Part shown: positions 1 to 5,273 of the stretch, one piece after another | Position numbering within the stretch: position 1 is the first letter of the stretch | Layout of the letters: the number at the start of each line of letters is the position of its first letter | Source of the DNA: Prevotellaceae bacterium | Lineage (GTDB): Bacteria; Bacteroidota; Bacteroidia; Bacteroidales; UBA932 | DNA length: 5,273 nt | Direction: 5' to 3' | Assembly (NCBI GenBank): GCA_031259935.1 | Contig: JAIRKV010000183.1 | Coordinates: 1-5,273, forward strand | Program-made: the position numbers and the translations under genes | Notes under the pieces: model-generated | What the model saw: the letters and a program-made list of their open reading frames with translations, nothing else | Told to the model about the DNA's origin: nothing | Database searches by the model: none

Positions 1-110
1 ATGATTAAAATGATTAATAATGAAAAAAGAAAGACAAATAAAAAACCTTATTTCCACCTTATTTCAAAAACAAAACAACCTTAGTAGCAACAGATAACAC
101 ACACCCGCCA

Positions 111-134
111 ACCTTATTACCTTATTACCTTATT
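111..134. repeat. Three perfect tandem copies of ACCTTATT
   Basis: The 8-bp unit ACCTTATT occurs three times head to tail at 111-118, 119-126 and 127-134 with no mismatches. Two further copies, each extended by one T, sit upstream at 45-53 and 56-64, giving five copies in about 90 bp. This looks like a short simple-sequence repeat prone to slippage. No function is evident. Confidence 0.85.
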
Positions 135-158
135 GTTCATTTGTTTTTTATTATTTCT

Positions 159-191
159 GGATTGCTTCGGGCTAACACCCTCGCAATGACG
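159..191. repeat. Short palindromic dispersed-type repeat, copy 1
   Basis: Read on the minus strand this begins CGTCATTGCGAGG and ends GAAGCAATCC. From memory, this pattern recurs as a dispersed intergenic repeat in many bacterial genomes. It can fold: ATTGC (161-165) pairs with GCAAT (183-187), and GGG (169-171) pairs with CCC (178-180) around a 6-nt loop, with a small internal loop between the two stems. It shares the TCGCAATGACG terminus with the element at 248-316. Function is unknown; a REP-like or MITE-like role is inference. Confidence 0.6.
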
Positions 192-239
192 TTCTTTTTT
201 CTCTGTTTTGCTTTCATATTATTCTTTAAATTTTTAAAT
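181..239. repeat. Direct repeat, copy A (about 60 bp)
   Basis: This segment starts TCGCAATGACG and runs through CTCTGTTTTGCTTTCATA and a CTTTAAATTTTTAAAT tail. It matches 306-363 almost base for base. The differences are a 1-bp length change and a substitution in the T-rich stretch just after the GACG, and one T/C difference (214 versus 338). The copies are offset by 125 bp before the indel and 124 bp after it. The pair implies a recent segmental duplication or two insertions of the same composite repeat. Confidence 0.85.
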
Positions 240-247
240 TCTTAAAT

Positions 248-316
248 GTCATTAGCTTCGGTTGGTTGGCTGCGCCGAACCCTGCGGGTTTCACTGCTTC
301 GCAGTTCGCAATGACG
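248..316. repeat. Palindromic, cloverleaf-like repeat element
   Basis: The element is bracketed by inverted ends: GTCATT (248-253) pairs with AATGAC (310-315), and GC (255-256) pairs with GC (308-309) after one bulged A. Inside are three small perfect hairpins in a row: GGC-TGC-GCC (268-276), AACCC-TGC-GGGTT (278-290) and ACTGC-TTC-GCAGT (293-305). A competing stem is TTCGG (257-261) with CCGAA (275-279). It is far more G/C-rich than the flanking DNA. No protein is encoded. It may be a REP/MITE-like dispersed element, and it shares its TCGCAATGACG end with the element at 159-191. Confidence 0.65.
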
Positions 317-363
317 TTTTATTTCTCTGTTTTGCTTCCATATTATTCTTTAAATTTTTAAAT
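306..363. repeat. Direct repeat, copy B (about 60 bp)
   Basis: This is the partner of the repeat at 181-239. The common sequence begins at the right end of the palindromic element (TCGCAATGACG) and extends through CTCTGTTTTGCTTCCATA into an A/T-rich tail. Because both copies carry a palindrome end plus the same non-palindromic flank, the repeated unit is a composite rather than the palindrome alone. Confidence 0.85.
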
Positions 364-379
364 CTTTAAATTTTTAAAT
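348..379. repeat. 16-bp tandem duplication, CTTTAAATTTTTAAAT x2
   Basis: Two perfect adjacent copies of CTTTAAATTTTTAAAT lie at 348-363 and 364-379. The matching place in the upstream direct repeat (224-239) has a single copy followed by a degenerate CTTAAAT, so the unit has expanded in this copy only. It is probably replication slippage in A/T-rich DNA. Confidence 0.8.
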
Positions 380-504
380 CGCTTCGCAAAGGTATTTAAT
401 TAAAAATTTATGCTTTTGATGCAACAAATTGCCGATTTATTCGTTATATATATGATGGATATTAAATCTACAATTAATTATTAATTTTAAAATTTATAAA
501 GAAT

Positions 505-1728
505 ATGAGAAAAATTATTTTTGGTTTAATGTTTTTTGCAGGCATTATAACCTTAACGGCACAGACAAACAATTTGTCGCGACAGGAGTTTATACAACAA
601 GCAGGAATTTTCGAAAAATCCATTTCGGAAGATTTCAAAAACAAAAATTACGAATCGCTTGAAAAAACATTAAATGAAGCAATTACGTTGTTTTTGCGCT
701 TGTCGGCACGTTTATCAAACGAAGATAAGGAAGAGGCTAAAATACTTCAAGCAAACAACTTTTATAATCTTGCCTGCGCCTATTCGTTGCAAAACAGGAA
801 AGAAGAAGCCATTGTCGCTTTTGAAAAATGTATTAAAGACTGGAATTACATGAATTATTCCCATGCGAATGCCGATTCGGATTTGGATAATATTCGCAAC
901 GACAGTCGATTTATAGAATTGATGCAAAGCATAAAGAAGAATAAGGGCGATTATTTATACATTCTCAAACAGGCGGGAAAATACGAAAAAGCCGATACCG
1001 CACAATTACCATGTTTTGAATATGAAAATGTAAATAACAAACGGCTGAAAGATGTGAAAGACTTTTTTAAACTTGATTCTGTTGTCGGACAGGGCGATGA
1101 AATTTCCAAAATAATAAACCTGATGACTTGGGTACACAATGCAATCAAACACGATGGCAATAATTATGCCCTGTGCGAATTTGACGCCATTGATTTTTAC
1201 AATTATCACAAATCAACAGGTATGGGTATCAACTGTCGCGGTCTGGCAATTATGCTGAATGAATGTTATCTTGCCATGGGTTTCAAATCGCGTTATGTAA
1301 CTTGCTTGCCTAAAAACGAAAAAGACCCTGATTGCCATGTTATCAACTGTGTTTATTCAAATACTTTGCAGAAATGGTTGTGGATGGATCCTACTTTTAA
1401 TGCGTTCGTAAAAGATGAAAACGACTATTTATTAAGCATAGAAGAAGTACGCGAACGATTGATAAACGACAAACCGCTTTTTATTAACAGCGATGCCAAC
1501 TGGAACAATCAAGACGCGCAAACAAAAGAAAAGTATCTTGATTCGTACATGGCTAAAAATCTTTATCGGCTGGAATGTATGGCAATCAGCAAATTCAATC
1601 CCGAAAGCAGATACAGAAACAATCAGGAAACATATATTTCGCTTAATCCTGTCGGTTACAAACATTCAAATACAAAAATAAAACAGATTGTTGTAAATGA
1701 TCCTGAATATTTTTGGCAAAAACCGTAA
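505..1728 (+). CDS. Secreted TPR and transglutaminase-like cysteine domain protein
   Basis: This 407-residue protein begins with a signal peptide: basic MRK, a hydrophobic core to about residue 18, and a likely cleavage between A19 and Q20. It should therefore be exported to the periplasm or cell surface. Residues about 80-140 resemble a tetratricopeptide repeat (NLACAYSLQNRKEEAIVAFE) followed by a D-L-x-x-I-R-x-D-x-R-F segment often seen at the end of such repeats. Residues about 200-310 look like a transglutaminase/protease-like fold. The probable triad is C244 (in GINCRGLAIML), H278 (in DCHVINC) and D295 (in WMDPTFNAF), so the active site appears intact. The last 100 residues match nothing I recognise. 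Family members include proteases, peptide amidases and cross-linking enzymes, and the substrate cannot be told from the sequence. The start at 505 is chosen because it gives a complete signal peptide directly after an A/T-rich leader without a strong Shine-Dalgarno sequence. The gene is followed by a 177-bp gap and is probably transcribed separately from the transporter operon. Confidence 0.85.
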   Translation: MRKIIFGLMFFAGIITLTAQTNNLSRQEFIQQAGIFEKSISEDFKNKNYESLEKTLNEAITLFLRLSARLSNEDKEEAKILQANNFYNLACAYSLQNRKEEAIVAFEKCIKDWNYMNYSHANADSDLDNIRNDSRFIELMQSIKKNKGDYLYILKQAGKYEKADTAQLPCFEYENVNNKRLKDVKDFFKLDSVVGQGDEISKIINLMTWVHNAIKHDGNNYALCEFDAIDFYNYHKSTGMGINCRGLAIMLNECYLAMGFKSRYVTCLPKNEKDPDCHVINCVYSNTLQKWLWMDPTFNAFVKDENDYLLSIEEVRERLINDKPLFINSDANWNNQDAQTKEKYLDSYMAKNLYRLECMAISKFNPESRYRNNQETYISLNPVGYKHSNTKIKQIVVNDPEYFWQKP

Positions 1729-1784
1729 ATTAAATGGTTTGAATATAAATGAATTAGTGTTATTGAACAAAATATTTAATTGCC

Positions 1785-1820
1785 TTGCAATGCCGAGTAT
1801 AGCGAAATCTATTATCTTTG
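1785..1820 (+). promoter_or_regulatory. Putative Bacteroidetes-type promoter for the ABC operon
   Basis: TATCTTTG at 1813-1820 matches the Bacteroidetes -7 consensus TAnnTTTG exactly and is followed by CG. The best -33-like TTG is at 1785-1787, but the 25-nt spacing is longer than the usual value of about 19-23, so the upstream half is weak. Transcription would begin near 1825-1830 and leave a leader of about 75-80 nt before the ATPase start at 1906. No operator or clear terminator hairpin was seen in the rest of the 1729-1905 gap. Confidence 0.5.
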
Positions 1821-1905
1821 CGTTTGATATTAAAATAAAGGACTGTTTAATTTGAAAATTGAATGTTTAATCGAATATTATTTAAGAAACTAAAACTCTA
1901 TCGGA

Positions 1906-2628
1906 ATGCCGGCAATAATAAATCTTAAAAATATAAATAAAACGTACTGTAACGGCGCTCCGCTGCATGTACTCAAAGGAATTGATCTGGAAATACAGAA
2001 AGGAGAATTTGTTTCAATTATGGGAGCATCGGGTTCGGGAAAATCAACTCTGTTGAATATTCTTGGCATTCTTGATAATTATGATACGGGCGAATATCAT
2101 TTGAATGATGTATTGATAAAAAATTTAAGCGAAACGCGAGCGGCTTATTTTCGCAACAAATTGATAGGATTCGTGTTTCAGTCGTTCAATCTGATTTCGT
2201 TCAAAAATGCAATGGAAAATGTTGCTCTTCCTTTATATTACCAAAAAACAGGCAGAAAAACACGTAATAAAACAGCGCTCGAATATCTTGATAAATTAGG
2301 TTTGAAAGAATGGGCATATCACATGCCCAACGAACTTTCGGGCGGACAAAAACAGCGAGTGGCAATTGCCCGCGCATTGATTTCGAAACCGCAAATCATT
2401 CTTGCAGACGAACCTACGGGAGCATTAGACAGCAAAACATCAGCCGAAGTGCTTGACGTTCTGAAAAAAGTAAACGAAACAGGCATGACAATGATTATTG
2501 TAACACACGAATCGGGCGTTGCAAATCAAACAAACAAAATAATACGCCTGAAAGATGGAATTATCGAAAGCACGGAAGACAATTCGCAACATAATTTTTC
2601 TTCTTTCGGAACACAAAATCTCAAATAA
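1906..2628 (+). CDS. ABC transporter ATPase, MacB/LolD type
   Basis: This 240-residue cytoplasmic nucleotide-binding subunit should dimerise and hydrolyse ATP to power the two permeases encoded next. All the motifs of an active ABC ATPase are present: Walker A GASGSGKST (40-48), Q-loop Q92 in FVFQSFNL, signature LSGGQ (144-148), Walker B IILADE with catalytic E169, D-loop ALD (173-175) and switch histidine H201 in VTHE. The length and the pattern HVLKGIDLEI near the N-terminus fit the MacB/LolD/FtsE group (COG1136). In E. coli MacB this domain is fused to the permease; here it is a separate gene. A polar tail after about residue 215 is not part of the core domain. The start at 1906 is the in-frame ATG directly before the conserved first strand, and no good Shine-Dalgarno sequence precedes it. 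The next gene starts 2 bp after the stop, implying translational coupling. Substrate is unknown: lipoprotein, peptide or drug export are all seen in the family. Confidence 0.93.
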   Translation: MPAIINLKNINKTYCNGAPLHVLKGIDLEIQKGEFVSIMGASGSGKSTLLNILGILDNYDTGEYHLNDVLIKNLSETRAAYFRNKLIGFVFQSFNLISFKNAMENVALPLYYQKTGRKTRNKTALEYLDKLGLKEWAYHMPNELSGGQKQRVAIARALISKPQIILADEPTGALDSKTSAEVLDVLKKVNETGMTMIIVTHESGVANQTNKIIRLKDGIIESTEDNSQHNFSSFGTQNLK

Positions 2629-2630
2629 GC

Positions 2631-3887
2631 ATGATTAGCCTTTTCTACGAAATATTAAATACAATTCGCCAAAATAAAATGAGAACTTTCCTCACGGGAT
2701 TTGCCGTTGCATGGGGAATTTTCATGCTTATTGTTTTGCTTGGTTCGGGCAACGGATTGAAAAACGGATTCAGTTCAAACTTTGGCAACAGACTGATGAA
2801 CGTTGTGCAGGTTTCGAGCTGGCGAACACAGATACCTTATGCAGGATTTCAAACAGGACGCCGAATTAGCCTTGATGACAGAGATATAAAAATGACATCC
2901 GACGAATATGGCAACTATATAAATTTTGTTATCGGCAATATCAATCTGGGTTCAAAGACCATAAGCAATGGAGCCGAATATCTTTCGTCGAGCATGTCGG
3001 GCGTAAGTCCTAACAGAATTATTGTTGACGGCGCAAAAATAGAACAGGGAAACGGACGTTTTATCAACGATCTGGATATTCGCGAAAAACGAAAAACTGT
3101 TGTCATATCGCAGCGTGCAAAAGAAATTCTGTTCGACGACCAGCCTGCTGTCGGAAAAACCGTAAATGTAGACGGAATAATATACACTGTTGTAGGAGTT
3201 TATTATCTCGAAAACCGTCAGGATGTAACAACTTCATATATTCCCATATCAACTGCAAAAATTATTTATAACAGAGGAATAAATCTTTCAAATTTTGCCT
3301 TTACTCTTAACGAAAATATCTACGACAAGGAGACAAACGATGAATTTATGAATAATTATCGGAAACGGATTGCGCAGATGCATCAGGTTTCGCCCGAAGA
3401 CGATAATGCAATATGGTACTGGAACCGTTTTGAAGATTATTTGCAAATGGCAACCGTATCAAAATATATAAACATAGCGGTGTGGATAATCGGAATTTTT
3501 ACATTGTTTTCGGGAATTGTAGGCGTAAGCAATATTATGCTTATAACCGTTAGAGAACGCACGCGCGAATTTGGTATTCGAAAGTCGATAGGCGCATCGC
3601 CGCTGAGTATTCTTAAACTTGTTATTGTGGAATCAATATTTATAACAACGATTTTCGGATATATCGGACTTGTTTGCGGCGTTGGCGTAACCGAATTTGC
3701 ATCGCAGTTTTTTGAACCTGCGGCGGCAGGCAGAGATTCGTTCAATGCATTTTTAAATCCTACCGTCGATATGAACGTTGCCGTACAGGCTACATTATTA
3801 CTGATAATTGCAGGCACTGTTGCCGGATTTTTTCCTGCGCTTAAAGCCGTAAAAATAAAAACAATAGAAGCGCTTAATAATAAATAA
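2631..3887 (+). CDS. MacB-type ABC transporter permease, first subunit
   Basis: This 418-residue inner-membrane protein has the four-helix MacB layout. A short N-terminal amphipathic region is followed by TM1 (about 20-40, RTFLTGFAVAWGIFMLIVLL). A large periplasmic domain (about 43-275, MacB_PCD type) contains the family stretch KTVVISQRAKEILF then VGKTVNVDG-IIYTVVGVY (about 154-194). Then come TM2 (about 280-305), the conserved cytoplasmic coupling segment RERTREFGIRKSIGAS (308-323), TM3 (about 329-353) and TM4 (about 386-405), ending in the typical AVKIKTIEAL tail. The coupling segment should contact the ATPase encoded just upstream. It likely pairs with the second permease as a heterodimer. 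It lies 2 bp after the ATPase stop and 4 bp before the next start, so the three are one transcription unit. The length is normal and no frame disruption is seen. Confidence 0.92.
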   Translation: MISLFYEILNTIRQNKMRTFLTGFAVAWGIFMLIVLLGSGNGLKNGFSSNFGNRLMNVVQVSSWRTQIPYAGFQTGRRISLDDRDIKMTSDEYGNYINFVIGNINLGSKTISNGAEYLSSSMSGVSPNRIIVDGAKIEQGNGRFINDLDIREKRKTVVISQRAKEILFDDQPAVGKTVNVDGIIYTVVGVYYLENRQDVTTSYIPISTAKIIYNRGINLSNFAFTLNENIYDKETNDEFMNNYRKRIAQMHQVSPEDDNAIWYWNRFEDYLQMATVSKYINIAVWIIGIFTLFSGIVGVSNIMLITVRERTREFGIRKSIGASPLSILKLVIVESIFITTIFGYIGLVCGVGVTEFASQFFEPAAAGRDSFNAFLNPTVDMNVAVQATLLLIIAGTVAGFFPALKAVKIKTIEALNNK

Positions 3888-3891
3888 AATT

Positions 3892-5142
3892 ATGTTTGAC
3901 TTAGATCGCTGGCACGAAATATTTATAACTATAAGCCGCAACAAACTGCGCAGTTTCCTTACCGCTTTCGGCGTGTTTTGGGGAATATTTATGCTTATTG
4001 CCCTGATAGGCGGAGGCAGAGGTTTGGAAAATCTTATTTCAGGACAACTTGAAGGCGTTGCAAGCAATTCATGTTTTATATGGAACGGACGCACAAGCGA
4101 AGCATACAAAGGTTTTCGCAAAGGCAGATGGTGGCAAATCAACAACCGCGATATCGAAATGATAAAAGCAAAGGTAAAAGGATTTGAAGAAATTTCGCCG
4201 ATAATTATGCCATGGTCGCCTGCAAACGACAATGTTGTGCGCGGCGAAAAGAAAGGAACATTTTCGGTTCAGGGAAATTTTGCCAACTACAATAAAATAT
4301 ATCATCACACAATGAAATTCGGGCGCTATTTGAATGATATTGACTCGAAAGAACATCGCAAAGTGTGCATTATAGGTTCGCGCGTTTACGAAGCCCTTTT
4401 CAATCGCGGCGAAGACCCGACAGGGCAGGATATTCGCGTTGATGGCATTTACTACAAAGTTATCGGAGTAGGCGATGGAAGCGATAACATAAATTTTAAC
4501 GGCGATACACGCGAATTGATTACAATTCCTTTTACAACAATGCAAACGCTGTATAATTACGGAGAAAATGTCGATGTTTTCTGCGCAATGGCAAAGCCAA
4601 ATGTTACCGTAAGCGAAATGCAGGAACAAATGGAAACAATACTCAAACTCAATCACAGCATTGCTCCCAACGACAAACAGGCTATAAATTCGTTCAATAT
4701 AGAAACAATGTTCACCCAGATAGGTTATCTGTTTCTCGGCGTAAATATTCTTGTATGGATTGTAGGATTCGGAACGCTGTTTGCCGGAATTATAGGCGTA
4801 AGCAACATAATGATGGTAACCGTTCGCGAACGCACTCAGGAAATAGGAATACGCCGCGCTCTGGGAGCAAAACCATCGTCGATTATGACGCAGATAATGA
4901 GCGAAAGTTTTGCAATTACAGCCATTGCCGGATTTTTGGGAATAGCGTTTGCCGTGCTGATACTGCAAATGGTTGATGTAGGGATGGATGCAGGCGGAGA
5001 TGGAAGGTCGGTGTTTCAAATCAACTTTTTTACATCTGTTGTGGCGGCGCTTATTATAGTAATTTTAGGCACGCTTGCAGGACTTGGTCCCGCTTTCCGC
5101 GCCATGAAAATAAAACCGATAGAAGCGCTGTCGGAAGAATAA
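3892..5142 (+). CDS. MacB-type ABC transporter permease, second subunit
   Basis: This 416-residue paralogue of the preceding permease has the same order of parts. TM1 is at about 20-42 (RSFLTAFGVFWGIFMLIALI) and a periplasmic domain spans about 43-277, with the family stretch RKVCIIGSRVYEALF then VDGIYYKVIGVG (about 156-194). TM2 is at about 283-308, the coupling segment RERTQEIGIRRALGAK at 312-327, TM3 at about 331-358 and TM4 at about 380-402, followed by AMKIKPIEAL. The two permeases are strongly alike at the membrane helices and coupling segment and diverge in the periplasmic domain, which suggests a heterodimer with asymmetric external surfaces. The start at 3892 follows an A/T-rich leader (AATAAATAAAATT) with no Shine-Dalgarno sequence, as expected for Bacteroidetes. 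The gene appears complete. An IS element begins about 12 bp after its stop, with no recognisable terminator between. Confidence 0.92.
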   Translation: MFDLDRWHEIFITISRNKLRSFLTAFGVFWGIFMLIALIGGGRGLENLISGQLEGVASNSCFIWNGRTSEAYKGFRKGRWWQINNRDIEMIKAKVKGFEEISPIIMPWSPANDNVVRGEKKGTFSVQGNFANYNKIYHHTMKFGRYLNDIDSKEHRKVCIIGSRVYEALFNRGEDPTGQDIRVDGIYYKVIGVGDGSDNINFNGDTRELITIPFTTMQTLYNYGENVDVFCAMAKPNVTVSEMQEQMETILKLNHSIAPNDKQAINSFNIETMFTQIGYLFLGVNILVWIVGFGTLFAGIIGVSNIMMVTVRERTQEIGIRRALGAKPSSIMTQIMSESFAITAIAGFLGIAFAVLILQMVDVGMDAGGDGRSVFQINFFTSVVAALIIVILGTLAGLGPAFRAMKIKPIEALSEE

Positions 5143-5154
5143 TTTTAACAGACT

Positions 5155-5273
5155 GAGAAACTGTTTAAATTTCATTAAAAATTTATTTTATTGAGCATCA
5201 GCATAATAAAAGCGAGATAAATCATGGTTGTACTTGAACTGACAGAATATTCGTAATCTTTGGCTAAACGCCT
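5155..5273 (-). mobile_element. Partial IS5-family insertion sequence (transposase-distal end)
   Basis: The evidence is the transposase C-terminus at 5175-5273 followed, on the minus strand, by a short non-coding end. The putative terminal inverted repeat reads GAGAAACTGTTTAAATTTC at 5155-5173, starting roughly 12 bp after the permease stop. The exact boundary is uncertain: the start could be 5155 or 5157, and TGA at 5154-5156 would fit the TNA target duplication known for the IS1031 group. The other IS end lies outside the window, so neither the inverted repeat nor the target duplication can be confirmed. Confidence 0.6.
5175..5273 (-). CDS. IS5-family transposase, C-terminal fragment cut by window edge
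   Basis: The minus strand is open from the window edge to a TAA at 5177-5175 and encodes 32 residues beginning RRLAKDYEYSVSSSTTMIYL and continuing AFIMLMLNKINF. The RRLAKDYE motif, followed by a serine-rich spacer and a hydrophobic M-I-Y-L-A-x-I-x-L-M-L helix, is the characteristic end of IS5-family DDE transposases (IS427/IS1031-like groups), where it follows the catalytic Glu helix. The catalytic residues are outside the window, so whether the full gene is intact cannot be judged. It converges on the transporter operon, leaving 32 bp between the two stop codons. Confidence 0.78.
   Translation of the reverse strand, partial: RRLAKDYEYSVSSSTTMIYLAFIMLMLNKINF

Larger units (their letters stand above)
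1..504. other. Gene-free, repeat-rich intergenic region
   Basis: I find no convincing coding region here. The only ATG-initiated frame from base 1 gives 27 lysine/asparagine-rich residues and stops at 82-84, which is what A/T-rich DNA yields by chance. The stretch is instead packed with short repeats: ACCTTATT units (45-134), two palindromic elements (159-191 and 248-316), a near-identical direct repeat pair (181-239 and 306-363) and a 16-bp tandem duplication (348-379). The last 120 bases are extremely A/T-rich and must contain the leader of the gene that starts at 505. No tRNA, rRNA or riboswitch structure was recognised. A gene whose end lies just before base 1 cannot be excluded. Confidence 0.7.

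Noticed and set aside
1..84. 27-codon open frame starting at base 1 on the + strand
   Set aside because: It is short, Lys/Asn-rich and A/T-driven, with no recognisable motif. It overlaps the ACCTTATT repeats and its upstream context is unseen.
111..380. CRISPR array
   Set aside because: The repeats are two copies of about 60 bp and short tandem units without regular unique spacers, and there are no cas genes.
409..418. TATGCTTTTG as a promoter -7 box for the gene at 505
   Set aside because: It needs an extra base to fit TAnnTTTG and has no convincing -33 partner, so I could not support it as a promoter.
1729..1800. Rho-independent terminator after the transglutaminase-like gene
   Set aside because: I found no G/C-rich stem followed by a T run, only A/T-rich sequence.
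1842..1860. ACTGTTTAATTTGAAAATT resembles the putative IS end near 5159 (ACTGTTTAAATTTC), suggesting an IS scar
   Set aside because: The match is short, A/T-rich, contains a gap and is in the same orientation, not inverted. Chance is an adequate explanation without genome copies to compare.
3798..4232. Minus-strand open frame (144 codons) across the permease-permease junction
   Set aside because: It overlaps two well-supported genes on the opposite strand and shows no motif.
4069..5019. Long minus-strand open frame (316 codons) opposite the second permease
   Set aside because: It lies wholly opposite a gene with clear MacB family motifs. The translation is Cys/His/Tyr-rich with no domain signature, typical of an antisense shadow.

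Overview
The window looks like a piece of a low-GC Bacteroidota (Bacteroidetes) chromosome. The clues are A/T-rich intergenic DNA, start codons with no clear Shine-Dalgarno sequence but A/T-rich leaders, a TATCTTTG box matching the Bacteroidetes -7 promoter element (TAnnTTTG), and a signal peptide ending in Ala-Gln. Genus cannot be decided from this stretch.

Layout. Bases 1-504 hold no convincing gene. They carry a dense set of small repeats: an 8-bp tandem repeat (ACCTTATT), two palindromic elements ending in the dispersed CGTCATTGCGA-type sequence, and a direct repeat of about 60 bp with roughly 124-bp periodicity. Bases 505-1728 (+) encode a secreted or periplasmic protein with a TPR-like region and a transglutaminase-like cysteine domain with an apparent intact Cys-His-Asp triad. 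A 177-bp gap with a probable promoter follows. Bases 1906-5142 (+) encode a compact three-gene operon: an ABC ATPase of the MacB/LolD type and two related MacB-type permeases, separated by only 2 and 4 bp. From about 5155 to the window edge lies the end of an IS5-family insertion sequence. It is seen as the last 32 codons of a minus-strand transposase converging on the operon.

How the parts work together. The ATPase and the two permeases should form one inner-membrane complex with a 2:1:1 subunit ratio, in which cytoplasmic ATP hydrolysis drives movements of periplasmic domains (type VII, or mechanotransmission, ABC architecture). No periplasmic adaptor or TolC-like outer-membrane gene is visible. 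The IS element begins about 12 bp after the last permease stop, so any adaptor gene downstream would lie on the other side of it. The substrate cannot be read from the sequence. The transglutaminase-like gene has its own spacing and a putative promoter lies after it, so a functional link to the transporter is only a possibility.

I do not see a clearly new biological system here. The most noteworthy items are the repeat cluster with a cloverleaf-like palindrome, the partial IS abutting the operon, and the uncharacterised secreted TPR/transglutaminase-like protein.
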